Origin: Rhodospirillaceae bacterium
GTDB lineage: Bacteria > Pseudomonadota > Alphaproteobacteria > Rhodospirillales > Magnetospirillaceae
Direction of reading: 5' to 3'
Assembly: GCA_013349735.1 (NCBI GenBank)
Contig: DUZC01000021.1
Span: forward strand, 1-14,222
Length of the DNA stretch: 14,222 nt
The notes beneath the pieces are model-generated. The model had not been told where the DNA came from, did not search any database, and worked only from the letters and a program-made list of their open reading frames with translations. The translations under genes and the position numbers were made by a program. Shown in pieces: positions 11,794 to 14,222 of this stretch (its first letter is position 1; every line of letters begins with the position of its first letter).

Positions 11794-14222
11794 ATGGACG
11801 ATCTCTTGAGTGAATTCCTCACGGAAACGGGGGAAAGCCTGTCCACATTGGACGTCGAGCTGGTCAAGCTCGAACAGAATCCGGAACCAAAGATCCTTTC
11901 GAATATTTTTCGACTGGTTCATACCATTAAGGGCACCTGCGGATTCCTGGGACTGCCGCGACTTGAGCATGTGGCGCATGCCGCAGAAAATGTCCTTGGC
12001 AAATTCCGCGATGGCGAATTGTCGGTGACGCCGGCCGCGGTGACCTTGATCCTGGCCTCCATCGATCGCATCAAGATGATCCTTGGTCATATCGAACAGC
12101 ATGAGGCTGAGCCCGAAGGCGACGACAAGGATTTGATCGGGCAATTGAATGCCCATGCCGAGGGCAAAGGGCCGGCCGCCGCCGCGCCGCCTCCGCCCCC
12201 ACCGCCACCCCCCCAGGCCGAGCCCGAACCGCCGCCGGTCGCCGCGGCGCCTGAGCCGCCGCCGGCTGCCGCCGCGGAACCCGAGCCCGAGCCCGAACCG
12301 GAAGTGCCGGCCAGCGTTCCGGCCACCCAGCCGCAACTGCCGGCCAAGGCGGCCGTGCCGGCGGCCGCGGCGAACACGGAAGCGCCGAAAGAGTCATCGG
12401 TAGCCCAGCAAACCATCCGCGTGAATGTGGAGCTGCTGGAAAATCTGATGACCTTGGTGTCCGAGCTGGTGTTGACCCGCAATCAGCTTTTGCAGATGGT
12501 CCGCGGCAAAGATGACAGTGAATTCGCCACCCCGCTGCAGCGGCTGTCGCATATCACCAGTGATTTGCAGGAAGGAGTGATGAAAACGCGGATGCAGCCG
12601 ATTGGCAATGCCTGGGCCAAGCTGCCGCGTATCGTCCGGGATCTATCGGTGGAAACCGGTAAAAAGATCGATCTGCAAATGATCGGCGCCGAAACCGAGC
12701 TCGACCGTCAGGTTTTGGAACTGATCAAGGATCCGCTGACGCATATGGTGCGCAATTCGGCGGATCATGGTCTGGAACTGCTTGAAGAGCGCCGCCGCAT
12801 CGGCAAGCCCGAGGTTGGCAAGATCGTGCTCAACGCCTTTCACGAAGGCGGCCATATCATCATCGAGATTTCCGATGACGGTAAGGGTTTGAACATCCCG
12901 CGCATCCGTCAGAAAATTTTGTCCAACGCGCTGGCCTCCGAGGCCGAACTGGATCAGTTAAGCGACCAGCAGGTCGCTCAGTATATTTTCCGTGCCGGTT
13001 TCTCAACCGCGGAAAAGGTCACGTCGGTTTCCGGGCGCGGCGTCGGTATGGATGTGGTCCGCACCAATATCGAAAAGATCGGCGGCACCATCGAACTGAA
13101 AACCCAGACCGGCAAAGGCACCCGTTTCCTGATCAAGATTCCGCTGACCTTGGCCATTGTTTCGGCCTTGATCGTCGAATGCGCGGGCGAACGCTTTGCG
13201 ATTCCGCAGATCAGCGTTCTGGAATTGGTGCGGACCACGGCCAATTCCGAGCATGGCATTGAAATGATCAATAATGCGCCGGTGTTGCGTCTGCGGGATC
13301 GTCTGCTGCCGCTGGTCAGTTTGCGGACCTTGTTGAAGCTGGGCGGCGAAGAGGAAGAACGGACGGAAACCTTTATCGTGGTGACCCAGGTCGCGGCTTA
13401 TACTTTTGGCATTATTGTCGATCGGGTCTTCGATACCGAAGAAATCGTCGTCAAGCCGGTTGCCCCGATTCTGCGTCATATCAGCATGTTCTCGGGCAAT
13501 ACCATTTTGGGTGATGGTTCGGTCATCATGATCCTTGATCCCAACGGCATCGCCGGGGACACCGGCGAACTGGCCAGCAGCAGCCAGGCGGCCGCGGCCG
13601 AAGCAGTACGCGACGTCCGGGACGAGGAACGTCAGTCTCTGCTGGTTTTCCGGGCCTGCGGCGACGATCTCAAGGCCGTGCCTTTGGCCCTGGTCGCCCG
13701 TCTCGAGGAAATCGAGGCCACCAGTATCGAACATTCGCATGGCAAGCCGGTGGTGCAATATCGCGGCAAGCTGATGCCGCTGGTCACCATCGACGGGACC
13801 TTCCAGACCCGAACCGAAGGTCTGCAGCCGGTACTGGTCTTTGCCGACCGCGATCGCTCGATGGGTCTGGTGGTCGACGAGATCGTCGATATCGTGGAAG
13901 AGGAATTGAAGGTTGAATTGTCGGTGGACGACCCCGGACTGATCGGTACGGCGGTGGTCTCGGGCAAGGCGACCGATATCATCGATGCCGGTTATTATCT
14001 GATGCAGGCTTGGGGCGATTGGTTCGGTTCGGCGGAGAAAGAATTCCAGAGCAAAAGCGAAACCCCGCGCATTCTGCTGGTGGATGACAGTCCCTTCTTC
14101 CGCAATCTGCTGACCCCCTTGCTGTCGGTTGCCGGCTATGATGTGACCTCGGTGGACAGTGCCGACAAGGCCCTGTCCCTGCGCGAGGCCGGCGACGACT
14201 TCGATGCCATCATCAGCGATAT
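11794..14222 (+). CDS. cheA: Hybrid chemotaxis histidine kinase CheA with two CheW-like domains and a receiver (3' end cut by window)
   Basis: Kinase of a chemoreceptor array that phosphorylates response regulators such as CheY. The frame is open for 809 codons to the window end. Domains in order: Hpt/P1 (1 to about 105) with phospho-His43 in LVHTIKGTCGFLG; a Pro/Ala/Glu-rich linker (about 128-200) where P2 is normally found; P3 dimerisation (about 205-265, VNVELLENLMTLVSELVLTR); P4 ATPase (about 265-445) with N-box DPLTHMVRNSADHG, G1 EISDDGKGL and G2 SGRGVGMDVV; a CheW-like domain (about 450-585); a second CheW-like domain (about 613-745); and a receiver from about 758. The receiver acidic pair is D764/D765 and the phospho-acceptor D809 is the last complete codon, with the same 44-residue spacing as in CheY. 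AGGGGA precedes the ATG by 6 bases. cheW, cheY, cheB or cheR genes probably follow outside the window. Confidence 0.95.
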   Translation, partial: MDDLLSEFLTETGESLSTLDVELVKLEQNPEPKILSNIFRLVHTIKGTCGFLGLPRLEHVAHAAENVLGKFRDGELSVTPAAVTLILASIDRIKMILGHIEQHEAEPEGDDKDLIGQLNAHAEGKGPAAAAPPPPPPPPPQAEPEPPPVAAAPEPPPAAAAEPEPEPEPEVPASVPATQPQLPAKAAVPAAAANTEAPKESSVAQQTIRVNVELLENLMTLVSELVLTRNQLLQMVRGKDDSEFATPLQRLSHITSDLQEGVMKTRMQPIGNAWAKLPRIVRDLSVETGKKIDLQMIGAETELDRQVLELIKDPLTHMVRNSADHGLELLEERRRIGKPEVGKIVLNAFHEGGHIIIEISDDGKGLNIPRIRQKILSNALASEAELDQLSDQQVAQYIFRAGFSTAEKVTSVSGRGVGMDVVRTNIEKIGGTIELKTQTGKGTRFLIKIPLTLAIVSALIVECAGERFAIPQISVLELVRTTANSEHGIEMINNAPVLRLRDRLLPLVSLRTLLKLGGEEEERTETFIVVTQVAAYTFGIIVDRVFDTEEIVVKPVAPILRHISMFSGNTILGDGSVIMILDPNGIAGDTGELASSSQAAAAEAVRDVRDEERQSLLVFRACGDDLKAVPLALVARLEEIEATSIEHSHGKPVVQYRGKLMPLVTIDGTFQTRTEGLQPVLVFADRDRSMGLVVDEIVDIVEEELKVELSVDDPGLIGTAVVSGKATDIIDAGYYLMQAWGDWFGSAEKEFQSKSETPRILLVDDSPFFRNLLTPLLSVAGYDVTSVDSADKALSLREAGDDFDAIISD

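Noticed and set aside
11692..12336. Minus-strand ORF of 214 codons, Gly/Arg-rich
   Set aside because: It is the complement of the cheA Hpt domain and its Pro/Ala-rich linker; the low-complexity composition comes from that linker.
13003..13758. Minus-strand ORF of 251 codons
   Set aside because: It is antisense to the ATPase and CheW-like regions of cheA, which are fully supported on the plus strand.

Overview
The window reads as a chromosomal segment of a GC-rich alphaproteobacterium. The best lineage clue is a ChpT-type histidine phosphotransferase gene, a family confined to Alphaproteobacteria, directly before a CheA that carries its own receiver domain. The style of purD, xseA, nadK and moaA would fit a Rhodospirillales-like organism, but that placement is inference from family resemblance. 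Coding density is high and no RNA genes were seen.

Layout. (1) Positions 1-4400, plus strand: a type I secretion operon, with the 3' part of an HlyB-type ABC exporter (cut by the window edge), an HlyD-type membrane fusion protein and a TolC-type outer membrane channel, closely packed or overlapping. No substrate gene is visible. (2) 4409-5028: a toxin-antitoxin pair, an AbrB/MazE-fold antitoxin overlapping a PemK/MazF-type toxin, preceded by three spaced AAGG-CCTT palindromes that look like an operator. (3) 5029-5219: intergenic DNA carrying three GTAG-headed palindromic repeats (REP-like). (4) 5220-8019: purD (minus) divergent from xseA (plus). (5) 8020-8347: a 328-base gene-free stretch between the convergent xseA and nadK genes. 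It holds two more REP pairs as a direct duplication flanking a 109-base element that is symmetric about one point. (6) 8348-10956, minus strand: an exported protein of unknown function, then moaA, then nadK, probably one transcription unit. (7) 11007-14222, plus strand: chpT, a 145-base gap with a possible 13-codon leader ORF, and a hybrid cheA cut by the window end exactly at its predicted receiver phospho-acceptor Asp.

How the genes work together. The secretion genes encode a complete ABC-MFP-OMP conduit. The toxin-antitoxin pair is probably autoregulated. purD, xseA, nadK and moaA are housekeeping genes for purine synthesis, DNA repair, NADP supply and molybdenum cofactor synthesis. ChpT and hybrid CheA are both phosphorelay proteins, and their adjacency raises the possibility of a link between chemotaxis signalling and the CckA-ChpT-CtrA pathway.

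The most unusual material is non-coding: the REP-like family of at least seven units, found only between convergent gene pairs here, and the symmetric 109-base element. All coordinates were read by eye. No searches or folding calculations were run.
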